Source of the DNA: Clostridium sp. UBA6758
Lineage (GTDB): Bacteria; Bacillota; Clostridia; Clostridiales; Clostridiaceae
Length of the DNA stretch: 9,883 nt
NCBI GenBank assembly: GCA_002453475.1
Contig: DKGY01000055.1
Span: 13,881-23,763, forward strand
Direction of reading: 5' to 3'
Made by a program: the position numbers and the translations under genes. Positions 1 to 6,161 of this stretch are shown here, in pieces (position 1 is the first letter of the stretch; the number at the start of each line of letters is the position of its first letter). A model generated the notes under the pieces. The model had not been told where the DNA came from and searched no databases. It was given only the letters and a program-made list of their open reading frames with translations.

Positions 1-242
1 TTACAGATAGTGTTTTATCTCCTTTAGCAACTAAAGCTGACTATGTTCTAATTGCTGAAAGTAATATGGCCTCCTTTGTTGATTCTTTAGTGGCTCCATT
101 AAGTGTTATAAATGCTCTTATTATAGCTGTAGGGTTAAAGGAAAAAGATAAAATATCTAAAACCTTCACAGATCTTGAGCAAGTATGGCAAGAATATCAA
201 ATTTATTCTTACAAAACAAATAAGGATATTAATAAGTTTTAA
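1..242 (+). CDS. RpiR/MurR-family transcriptional regulator, C-terminal fragment (5' end outside window)
   Basis: An open frame enters from the left edge (first full codon at base 3) and gives 79 residues before TAA at 240-242. The visible part includes TDSVLSPLATKADYVLIAES and then a helix-rich end (SLVAPLSVINALIIAVGLK), which resembles the last part of the SIS (sugar isomerase) domain of RpiR/MurR regulators. In that family an N-terminal helix-turn-helix binds DNA and the SIS domain senses a sugar phosphate. The DNA-binding half lies outside the window, so a stand-alone SIS protein cannot be excluded. No GC-rich hairpin with a T run follows the stop, so readthrough toward the next gene is possible. 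The identification rests on a remembered family pattern over a short stretch. Confidence 0.7.
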   Translation, partial: TDSVLSPLATKADYVLIAESNMASFVDSLVAPLSVINALIIAVGLKEKDKISKTFTDLEQVWQEYQIYSYKTNKDINKF

Positions 243-312
243 TTTTTCTGTCTAAATTTTTATAAAATTATGTTGATTTATAGGCAAAAGTATTCTATTA
301 TGTAAATAAAGG

Positions 313-387
313 TATGTAATCGTTTTTAAATATTGCAATAAATCTGTTAAAATGTTTTAAAAAAGAAGGAAAAAAAACGATTACATA
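313..387 (+). repeat. Perfect 15-base inverted repeat flanking a candidate promoter (cre-like arms)
   Basis: The left arm TATGTAATCGTTTTT at 313-327 is exactly complementary to AAAAACGATTACATA at 373-387, with 45 bases between them. The pairing does not extend in either direction. Each arm contains ATGTAATCG, which fits the first nine positions of the catabolite-responsive element consensus WTGNAANCGNWNNCA bound by CcpA. Over the full consensus the left arm (314-328) differs at one position and the right arm (read on the - strand) at two. The arms could be paired operators for a dimeric regulator, possibly CcpA or the neighbouring RpiR-type protein, or an RNA hairpin in a transcript starting upstream. 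No T run follows, so it is not an ordinary terminator. Confidence 0.6.
325..353 (+). promoter_or_regulatory. Candidate extended -10 promoter between the inverted-repeat arms
   Basis: TAAAAT at 348-353 is preceded directly by TGT (345-347), giving an extended -10. TTTAAA at 325-330, 17 bases upstream, matches TTGACA at four of six positions and overlaps the end of the left repeat arm. Transcription would begin near 360, so the right arm would lie just downstream of the start. That is a natural layout for repression. It is a pattern match in very AT-rich DNA and could be chance. Confidence 0.35.
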
Positions 388-423
388 GAATATATATTAC
401 ATGTAAAGATTTACTTGAGTGTG

Positions 424-451
424 TTTTCATACAAAAAGTAAATTATATAAA
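424..451 (+). promoter_or_regulatory. Alternative candidate promoter nearer the glutamate dehydrogenase gene
   Basis: TTTTCA at 424-429 and TATAAA at 446-451 are separated by 16 bases and would start a short leader just before the ribosome binding site at 470-475. The -35 is poor, and the initiation point would leave only about ten bases before the AGGAGG. It is weaker than the 325-353 candidate. Confidence 0.2.
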
Positions 452-485
452 TAATTTTGTTTAAATTTTAGGAGGTATTGATACT

Positions 486-1838
486 ATGGATACTAAAGCT
501 TATATTGAGCAAGTATTAGAAAACGTGAAAAAAAGAAACAGCGCTGAACCAGAATTTATACAAGCTGTTGAAGAGGTTTTAAACTCTATAGGGCCTGTAC
601 TTGACAAGCACCCAGAATATGTAGAGTCTAACCTATTAGAGAGATTCTGTGAGCCTGAAAGACAAATAATGTTTAAAGTATCTTGGAAAGATGACAATGG
701 TAAAACTCAAGTAAATAGAGGATTTAGAGTACAATTTAATGGAGCTATAGGACCTTACAAAGGTGGATTAAGATTCCATCCATCTGTTTACTTAGGAATT
801 ATCAAATTCCTAGGATTTGAACAAATTCTTAAAAATGCATTAACTGGACTTCCAATAGGTGGAGGTAAAGGTGGTTCAGACTTTGACCCAAGAGGTAAGT
901 CTGATGCTGAAATTATGAGATTCTGTCAAGCATTTATGACTGAATTACAAAGACATATCGGACCAGATGTGGACGTGCCAGCTGGAGATATCGGTGTAGG
1001 TGGAAGAGAAATTGGATACTTATACGGTCAATATAGAAGAATTAGAGGAGCTTTCGAAAATGGAGTTTTAACTGGAAAAGGTTTAACTTATGGTGGAAGC
1101 TTAGTAAGACCAGAAGCAACAGGATTTGGAGTTGCTTACTTCTGTGAAGAAATGCTTAAACATGAAGGAACTGATTTCAAAGGAAAAACAGTTGCAGTTT
1201 CAGGTTTCGGTAACGTTGCTTGGGGAGCATGTCAAAAAGTTTCTGACTTAGGTGGTAAAGTTGTTACTTTATCTGGACCAGATGGTTACATCTACGACAA
1301 AGATGGAGTAGTTACTCAAGAAAAAATTAACTATCTAGTAGAAATGAGAAATTCAGGAAGAGATAAAGTTCAAGATTATGCTGATAAATTTGGATGTGAA
1401 TTCTTCCCAGGACAAAAACCATGGGGAGTTAAAGCTGATATCATGATGCCTTGCGCAACTCAAAATGATATTCATATAGAACATGCAAAACAAATCGTTG
1501 CAAATGGAGTTAAATTTGTATGTGAAGCTGCAAATATGCCATGTACAAATGAAGCAGTTGAATACTTCTTAGCTAATGGATTAATAGTTGGACCTGCTAA
1601 AGCTGCTAATGCTGGTGGAGTTGCTACTTCTGCATTGGAAATGGCACAAAACAGTATGAGAATATCTTGGACAGCTGAAGAGGTTGATCAAAAACTTCAT
1701 CAAATTATGGTAACAATCCATAAAAATGCTATGGAAGCAGCTGAACAATGCGGATTTGGATATAACCTAGTTGCTGGTGCTAACATTGCTGGATTTATGA
1801 AAGTTGCAGAAGCAATGCATGCTCAAGGAGATATTTAA
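486..1838 (+). CDS. gdhA: Glutamate dehydrogenase, hexameric clostridial type (probably NAD-linked)
   Basis: This cytoplasmic enzyme interconverts glutamate and 2-oxoglutarate plus ammonia using a nicotinamide cofactor. The 450 residues match the usual length of small hexameric GDHs and follow the C. symbiosum enzyme almost throughout. Expected substrate and catalytic residues are present: K92 (PYKGGLRF), K116, K128 (GGGKGGSDFDP), D168 (PAGDIG) and S382 (ATSALEM). The nucleotide-binding glycine motif is SGFGNVAWG (239-247), and SGPDGYIYD (263-271) follows the second strand. P265 and D266 correspond to the C. symbiosum P262/D263 region of that NAD-specific enzyme, so NAD use, and hence a catabolic role, is inferred despite the common 'NADP-specific' family label. 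The ATG has a strong AGGAGG 10 bases upstream. Codons ending in C (TTC, TAC, ATC) are commoner than in the neighbouring genes, consistent with high expression. It appears monocistronic, with its own terminator. Confidence 0.97.
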   Translation: MDTKAYIEQVLENVKKRNSAEPEFIQAVEEVLNSIGPVLDKHPEYVESNLLERFCEPERQIMFKVSWKDDNGKTQVNRGFRVQFNGAIGPYKGGLRFHPSVYLGIIKFLGFEQILKNALTGLPIGGGKGGSDFDPRGKSDAEIMRFCQAFMTELQRHIGPDVDVPAGDIGVGGREIGYLYGQYRRIRGAFENGVLTGKGLTYGGSLVRPEATGFGVAYFCEEMLKHEGTDFKGKTVAVSGFGNVAWGACQKVSDLGGKVVTLSGPDGYIYDKDGVVTQEKINYLVEMRNSGRDKVQDYADKFGCEFFPGQKPWGVKADIMMPCATQNDIHIEHAKQIVANGVKFVCEAANMPCTNEAVEYFLANGLIVGPAKAANAGGVATSALEMAQNSMRISWTAEEVDQKLHQIMVTIHKNAMEAAEQCGFGYNLVAGANIAGFMKVAEAMHAQGDI

Positions 1839-1864
1839 TATTAAATTAAAATAGTTTTAATATT

Positions 1865-1897
1865 AAAAGGAGGGAATTTTTGAATTCTCTCCTTTTT
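1865..1897 (+). terminator. Intrinsic terminator of the glutamate dehydrogenase gene
   Basis: Arms 1865-1878 and 1883-1896 form a 14-base-pair stem with one G-U pair and a four-base loop (TTTG). The right arm ends in a run of five T (1893-1897). The stem lies 26 bases after the stop codon. A-rich DNA on the left gives a shorter mirror T run on the - strand, but no gene there needs it. Confidence 0.85.
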
Positions 1898-1917
1898 CAT
1901 GTGATATAACAAGGATT

Positions 1918-2035
1918 TTGGTTTTAGATGAAATTTAGTATAATTCAATTCAACTTTATTAATAATGGTAACATAAAAATTTAATTAGCAAAATAAATTC
2001 ATTGAAAAATTAGGAATTTTATATTAAATTATAAT
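1918..2035 (+). promoter_or_regulatory. Candidate promoter elements for the flavoprotein-cmk-ispH/rpsA unit
   Basis: Two perfect TATAAT hexamers lie in the 180-base gap after the terminator. The first (1939-1944) has TTGGTT at 1918-1923, 15 bases upstream. The second (2030-2035) has no good -35 at standard spacing: TTGAAA at 2002-2007 is 22 bases away. One of them probably drives the next gene, because the preceding terminator should block readthrough. The choice between them is unresolved. No convincing coding sequence lies in this gap. Confidence 0.35.
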
Positions 2036-2068
2036 ATAGGAATATGTTTAAAATAAAGTAGAAGAGAC

Positions 2069-2080
2069 GGTGATTTTTTG
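2069..2080 (+). promoter_or_regulatory. Ribosome binding site and TTG start of the flavoprotein gene
   Basis: GGTGAT at 2069-2074 is complementary to the AUCACC end of 16S rRNA and would place the TTG at 2078 at a workable distance. The usual AGGAGG core is absent (AGACGG instead). Translation from TTG puts the FAD-binding strand VVVVGGGPAG at residues 4-13, the normal position for this fold, whereas the next in-frame ATG would delete it. A TTG codon with a partial Shine-Dalgarno suggests modest translation. Confidence 0.6.
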
Positions 2081-3295
2081 GCACAGGTAGTAGTTGTAGG
2101 TGGAGGTCCAGCTGGAATGATGGCTGCAATAGCAGCAAGTAAAAGTAATAAGGTCATATTAATAGAAAAAAATAATAAACTCGGAAAAAAGCTTTTTATT
2201 ACTGGAAAAGGCAGATGTAATGTAACTAATATTAAGGATATTAGTGAATTTTTTGATTATATTCCAACTAATCCTCATTTTCTATATAGCGCTCTTTATA
2301 CTTTTACCAATGAGGATACTATTAAGTTTTTTAATGAAAGAGGAGTTGAACTTAAAGTAGAAAGAGGAGATAGAGTTTTTCCTAAATCAGATAAATCTTC
2401 AGATGTTATAAAAGCCTTTGAAAAAGCTTTAGTAGAGAAGAATATTGAAATTAAACTTGGAGTTGCTGTAAAAGATTTAAAAATTAAAAATAATAGGATT
2501 ACTTCATTAGTACTTGATAATGATGATTCTATAGAATGTGATAATGTAATCTTAGCTACTGGTGGAGCTTCATATCCTCAAACTGGATCTAGTGGTGATG
2601 GATTTAGATTTTGTAAAAAGTTAGGTCATAATATAGTGCCTATAAAACCATCCTTAGTACCCATAGAAGTTAAAGAAGCGTGGGTAAAAGATCTTCAAGG
2701 TTTATCACTAAGAAATGTACAACTTACAGTGTTGGCTAACAATAATAAAATAATTTTTAAAGAGCAAGGCGAAATGCTATTTACTCACTTTGGAATTTCT
2801 GGTCCACTATGTCTTAGTGCAAGCAGTTTAATAAACCCAGGTGAAAAGTACAAGATTGTATTAAATCTTAAGCCTGCACTTAGCGAAAAAGAGTTAGATT
2901 TAAGAATACAAAAGGATTTTTTAAAGTATAATAATAAAGACTTTAAAAATGCACTAAATGATTTATTTCCACAAAAATTAATTCCTATTATGATTAACTT
3001 AAGTAAAATACCAGAAGATCAAAAGGTGAATAGTATTACAAAAGAACAACGTAGGTATTTTTTAAATCTTATTTCAAATCTTACAATGGAAGTAAGAGGA
3101 TTAAGGTCTATAGATGAAGCCATAGTTACATCCGGGGGCATTGATACAAAAGAAATTGATCCTTCGACAATGAAATCTAAGGTGATTTCTAACCTGAGTT
3201 TTGCTGGAGAAGTAATAGATGTAGATGCTTATACTGGAGGCTATAATGTGCAGATTGCTATTTCTACAGGTTTTATAGCAGGAAGTAAGATATAA
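2078..3295 (+). CDS. HI0933/BaiN-family NAD(P)/FAD-dependent flavoprotein
   Basis: A 405-residue cytoplasmic flavoprotein of the HI0933-like family. The N-terminal dinucleotide-binding motif GGGPAG is at 8-13, and E30 ends the second strand, where it should hold the FAD ribose. Family signatures follow: TGKGRCNVTN (42-51), ATGGASYPQTGSSGDG (160-175), GEMLFTHFGISGP (231-243), TSGGIDTKEIDPSTMKSK (351-368) and AGEVIDVDAYTGGYN (376-390). No membrane segment or signal peptide is seen. Some family members, such as BaiN, have been linked to bile-acid reduction, but most are uncharacterised, and nothing here supports a steroid substrate. It lies 94 bases upstream of cmk in the same direction with no terminator between, so co-transcription is likely. 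The substrate is unknown. Confidence 0.93.
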   Translation: MAQVVVVGGGPAGMMAAIAASKSNKVILIEKNNKLGKKLFITGKGRCNVTNIKDISEFFDYIPTNPHFLYSALYTFTNEDTIKFFNERGVELKVERGDRVFPKSDKSSDVIKAFEKALVEKNIEIKLGVAVKDLKIKNNRITSLVLDNDDSIECDNVILATGGASYPQTGSSGDGFRFCKKLGHNIVPIKPSLVPIEVKEAWVKDLQGLSLRNVQLTVLANNNKIIFKEQGEMLFTHFGISGPLCLSASSLINPGEKYKIVLNLKPALSEKELDLRIQKDFLKYNNKDFKNALNDLFPQKLIPIMINLSKIPEDQKVNSITKEQRRYFLNLISNLTMEVRGLRSIDEAIVTSGGIDTKEIDPSTMKSKVISNLSFAGEVIDVDAYTGGYNVQIAISTGFIAGSKI

Positions 3296-3321
3296 ATATA
3301 CAAGTAAAGTTATTATTGAGA

Positions 3322-3358
3322 AATCTATAATTTAAAAATACTTATAAAATTATAGATT
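3322..3358 (+). repeat. Perfect 12-base inverted repeat before cmk
   Basis: Arms 3322-3333 (AATCTATAATTT) and 3347-3358 are exactly complementary around a 13-base loop. Only one G-C pair is present and no T run follows, so strong termination is unlikely. TTGACA at 3357-3362 overlaps the right arm, but no -10 lies at the right distance. It could be an mRNA processing or stability hairpin, or a weak operator. Its function is unknown. Confidence 0.45.
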
Positions 3359-3389
3359 GACAGTAACTATCTAACTGAGGAGTGATACT

Positions 3390-4052
3390 ATGAAAATATC
3401 AATAGCTATTGATGGACCTGCTGGAGCAGGAAAAAGTACTATAGCTAAATTAATAGGAGAAAAATATAATTTGATGTACATAAATACTGGATCTATGTAC
3501 AGAGCAGTTACTTTGTTTGCAATGAGAAAGGGTATTGAACCTAGTCAAGTGGAAGAGTTATGTGAACTCATAGATACTTTGAAGATGTATTTTAAAAATG
3601 AGAATCTAATTGTTAATGATATAGATGTAACTGATGAATTAAGAAGTATTGAAGTTACGAATAATGTATCGAGATATGCATCTATACTAGAGGTTAGACA
3701 AAAACTAGTTGAAATGCAGCAAGAAATAGCAAAAAATTATAGTGTAATAATGGATGGTAGGGATATAGGCACAGTAGTACTTAAAAATGCAAGCTTAAAA
3801 ATATTTTTGACAGCTAGGGCAGAAGAAAGGGCTAAACGTAGGTATGACGAGCTTATAGCCAAGAATGTAAAAGTAGATTATAATAATATATTAGAGGATA
3901 TAAAAAAGAGAGATTACATTGATTCAAATAGGAAAGTGGATCCTTTAAGAAAAGCTGAAGATGCTATAGAGATTGATTCTTCTACTATGAATATAAGTGA
4001 AGTAGTAGAAACCATATCTAAGTATATATCATCAACAAATGTAGATAAATAG
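3390..4052 (+). CDS. cmk: Cytidylate kinase (CMP/dCMP kinase)
   Basis: This cytoplasmic nucleoside monophosphate kinase phosphorylates CMP and dCMP with ATP, feeding pyrimidine nucleotide and nucleotide-sugar pools. The 220 residues match the family's normal length. Visible motifs are the P-loop GPAGAGKST (9-17), INTGSMYRA (31-39) from the nucleotide-binding core, DGRDIGT (122-128), and the lid/substrate region KKRDYIDSNRKVDPL (172-186) with its conserved arginines, Asp178 and Pro-Leu. The start is supported by GAGGAGTGA at 3377-3385. It ends 58 bases before the IspH-S1 fusion. Adjacency of cmk and the S1 gene is a conserved arrangement in many bacteria, including E. coli cmk-rpsA, which supports both identifications. 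Nothing unusual is seen in the protein. Confidence 0.96.
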   Translation: MKISIAIDGPAGAGKSTIAKLIGEKYNLMYINTGSMYRAVTLFAMRKGIEPSQVEELCELIDTLKMYFKNENLIVNDIDVTDELRSIEVTNNVSRYASILEVRQKLVEMQQEIAKNYSVIMDGRDIGTVVLKNASLKIFLTARAEERAKRRYDELIAKNVKVDYNNILEDIKKRDYIDSNRKVDPLRKAEDAIEIDSSTMNISEVVETISKYISSTNVDK

Positions 4053-4110
4053 TAATGTTTAATTTAAATTAATTTATTTTATAGTAAATAGTATTAGAGG
4101 TGAGGATAAT

Positions 4111-6030
4111 ATGTCTGAAGTAACTCTTGCGAATAAAGCAGGTTTTTGTTTTGGTGTAAAGAGAGCAGTAGAAGAGACAATAAGATTGAGAGAAAAATAT
4201 GATAAAGATATATATACACTAGGACCATTAATACATAATAATGATGTTGTAAAAAGCTTAGAGGAAAAAGGTATTTATTCTATAACTCTTGAAGAAGCAT
4301 ATAATCTTAAAGAAAATGATGTTGTAGTAATAAGATCTCATGGTGTTGGTAAAAATGTATTTGACCATTTAAGAAGGAATAATGTTATAATAGAGAATGG
4401 GACTTGTCCGTATGTGAGAAATATTCAACAAAAGGTTGAGGAGTATTACAACAAAGGATATAATATAATTATTGTTGGAGATGATAAGCATCCTGAGGTC
4501 ATAGGCATTAATGGATGGTGTAATGATAAAGCCATTATATCTAAAGATGGAGAAAATATAGATGCAATTAAGGGTAAGGTATGTGTAGTTTCCCAAACCA
4601 CGGAAAAGCAAAGTAATTGGGAAAAGGTTTTGAATAGGATAATATCATTAGCTAAAGAAATAGTAGCTTTTAATACTATCTGTAATGCTACAGAAGAAAG
4701 ACAGGAATCTGCAAGTAAACTTTCTAAAGATGTTGATTTAATGATAGTTTTAGGTGGGTACAATAGTTCGAATACTACAAAGCTTTATGAAATTTGCAAA
4801 AAAAATTGTGAAAATACTTATCATGTAGAAAAAGTAGATTCTTCACTTTTAAATATGATAGGGAATGAAAATATAAATAAAATTGGAATTACTGCTGGGG
4901 CGTCAACTCCAGAGTATGTAATTGAGGAGGCTATTAGTAAAATGAAAAAACAAAACGATATAAGTCAAGAGGATATGGACCTTTATGATAAATATTTTAA
5001 GGATACTAGCAACATATCTGTAGGTAGCATTTTAGAAGGTGAAGTGTTTAAAGTAAATGAAAAAGAAGCATATTTAACTATAGGCACAAAAACCGAGGCA
5101 ATATTAACAGCAGAAGAATATTCAAGAGATAATGAAACTCCTTTAAATCAACAAATTAAAGTTGGAGACGTTATTAAGGCAAAAGTAATAAATAGAAAAA
5201 ATTCTGATGGACTAGTTGTATTATCAAGAACTGAAGTTTTAAGAGCTGAACAACAACAAGTATTAAAGGCTGCCTTTGACAATGGAGAGATAATAAATGT
5301 TCAAGTTAAACAAGAAGTAAAAGGTGGACTTGTGGCATTATTTAAAGGAGAAAGAGTATTTATACCAGCATCTCATATAGAATTAAGTAGAGTTAATGAT
5401 TTAACTAAGTATATAGGACAAAATTTTGATATAAAACTTATAGAGTATTCTAGAGAAAGAAATAGAGTTAAAATTGTTGGTTCAAGAAGAGAGCTATTAG
5501 AGAAAGATAGTGAAGCTAAAAAAGCTACTACATGGGCTTCTTTAGAAAAGGGTATGGTAGTTGAAGGTGAAGTTAAAAGATTAACTGCTTTTGGAGCTTT
5601 TGTAGAAATTAATGGTATAGATGGTTTACTACATAGTTCTGAAATGTCTTGGAATAAAGTTAATAACCCATCAAAATTATTTAAGGTTGGTCAAGTTATT
5701 AAAGTTGGTATTTTAGAAGTGGACAGAGAAAATAACAAATTAGCTTTAAGCGTTAAAATGTTAAGTGAAAATCCATGGAACAATATTAATGAAAAATATC
5801 CAACAGGAAATGTTGTTGCTGGAAAAGTAGTAAGATTTGCACCATTTGGAGCATTTGTTGAGTTAGAGGAAGGGATAGATGGATTAGTACACATTTCTCA
5901 AATCTCTAATGAAAGAGTTGAAAAAATTGAAGATGCTTTAAAAATTGGAGAAACAATAAAAGCAGTGATAACTCAAGTAGATGCTGAAGGAAAGAAAATT
6001 GGACTTAGCATTAAAGAAGTAGAAGTATAA
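4111..6030 (+). CDS. ispH: Fused HMBPP reductase (IspH) and ribosomal protein S1-like protein
   Basis: The N-terminal part (about 1-280) is IspH, the iron-sulfur enzyme making IPP and DMAPP in the last step of the MEP isoprenoid pathway. Three cluster cysteines are present: C13 (GFCFGV), C99 (NGTCP) and C191 (TICNAT). Substrate-site residues are also present: H42, H77 (RSHG), H127 and E129 (HPEV), T164 (SQTT), S219-S220-N221 and S265. A polar linker (about 281-302) leads to four S1 RNA-binding repeats near 303-373, 390-458, 480-549 and 565-635. The last two are most typical (FGAFVEINGIDGLLHSSEMS and FGAFVELEEGIDGLVHIS). E. coli S1 has six repeats. This fusion is known in clostridia. The ribosome binding site GAGGTGA at 4097-4103 supports the ATG. 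Both halves look functional, so the protein may both make isoprenoid precursors and bind mRNA. Whether it is a true ribosomal S1 is uncertain. Confidence 0.96.
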   Translation: MSEVTLANKAGFCFGVKRAVEETIRLREKYDKDIYTLGPLIHNNDVVKSLEEKGIYSITLEEAYNLKENDVVVIRSHGVGKNVFDHLRRNNVIIENGTCPYVRNIQQKVEEYYNKGYNIIIVGDDKHPEVIGINGWCNDKAIISKDGENIDAIKGKVCVVSQTTEKQSNWEKVLNRIISLAKEIVAFNTICNATEERQESASKLSKDVDLMIVLGGYNSSNTTKLYEICKKNCENTYHVEKVDSSLLNMIGNENINKIGITAGASTPEYVIEEAISKMKKQNDISQEDMDLYDKYFKDTSNISVGSILEGEVFKVNEKEAYLTIGTKTEAILTAEEYSRDNETPLNQQIKVGDVIKAKVINRKNSDGLVVLSRTEVLRAEQQQVLKAAFDNGEIINVQVKQEVKGGLVALFKGERVFIPASHIELSRVNDLTKYIGQNFDIKLIEYSRERNRVKIVGSRRELLEKDSEAKKATTWASLEKGMVVEGEVKRLTAFGAFVEINGIDGLLHSSEMSWNKVNNPSKLFKVGQVIKVGILEVDRENNKLALSVKMLSENPWNNINEKYPTGNVVAGKVVRFAPFGAFVELEEGIDGLVHISQISNERVEKIEDALKIGETIKAVITQVDAEGKKIGLSIKEVEV

Positions 6031-6037
6031 AAATTTT

Positions 6038-6068
6038 TAGAAGATACACCAGTGTATCTTCTATTTTT
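6038..6068 (+). terminator. Intrinsic terminator after ispH/rpsA
   Basis: Arms 6038-6048 and 6053-6063 pair as an 11-base-pair stem around the loop CCAG and are followed by TTTTT at 6064-6068. It begins eight bases after the stop codon and closes the flavoprotein-cmk-ispH/rpsA unit. Confidence 0.85.
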
Positions 6069-6093
6069 ATATTTAAAATAAATATACTAAAAA

Positions 6094-6123
6094 TGGTTAT
6101 ATTATTTAAATTTGGATTATAAT
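6094..6123 (+). promoter_or_regulatory. Candidate promoter of the acetyltransferase gene
   Basis: A perfect TATAAT at 6118-6123 lies just past the preceding terminator and 38 bases before the next start codon. The -35 is poor: TGGTTA at 6094-6099 with an 18-base spacer is the best I can place. The position, in the only gap between a terminator and a new gene, is the main support. Confidence 0.4.
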
Positions 6124-6161
6124 ATATATATAGATTCAAAAAGTATGAGGTAGATGAATTT

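Larger units (their letters stand above)
243..485 (+). promoter_or_regulatory. Control region of the glutamate dehydrogenase gene
   Basis: This 243-base non-coding stretch is rich in dyad symmetry. The pentamer TGTAA or its complement TTACA occurs five times within about 105 bases (301-305, 315-319, 381-385, 397-401, 402-406), and the heptamer TATGTAA three times (299-305 and 313-319 forward, 381-387 reverse). It contains the 15-base inverted repeat, the perfect palindrome TTACATGTAA at 397-406 and at least two candidate promoters, described separately. The gene's ribosome binding site, AGGAGG at 470-475, ends 10 bases before the ATG. No open frame of note is present. The density of repeated half-sites suggests binding by one or more dimeric regulators, which is inference. 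Confidence 0.55.

Noticed and set aside
242..258. Possible CodY site (resembling AATTTTCWGAAAATT) just after the regulator fragment
   Set aside because: The central TTTTCTG matches, but about six of fifteen positions differ, mostly in the right half.
500..697. 65-residue open frame on the - strand inside the glutamate dehydrogenase gene
   Set aside because: It is antisense to a strongly conserved gene, and its product shows no recognisable motif.
1928..1984. Possible 18-codon peptide (MKFSIIQFNF...) downstream of the glutamate dehydrogenase terminator
   Set aside because: No ribosome binding site precedes it, and the composition is that of random AT-rich sequence.
4369..4763. Two overlapping - strand open frames of 80 and 105 residues inside ispH/rpsA
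   Set aside because: They lie opposite the conserved IspH domain and resemble no family. They are shadows of the real frame.
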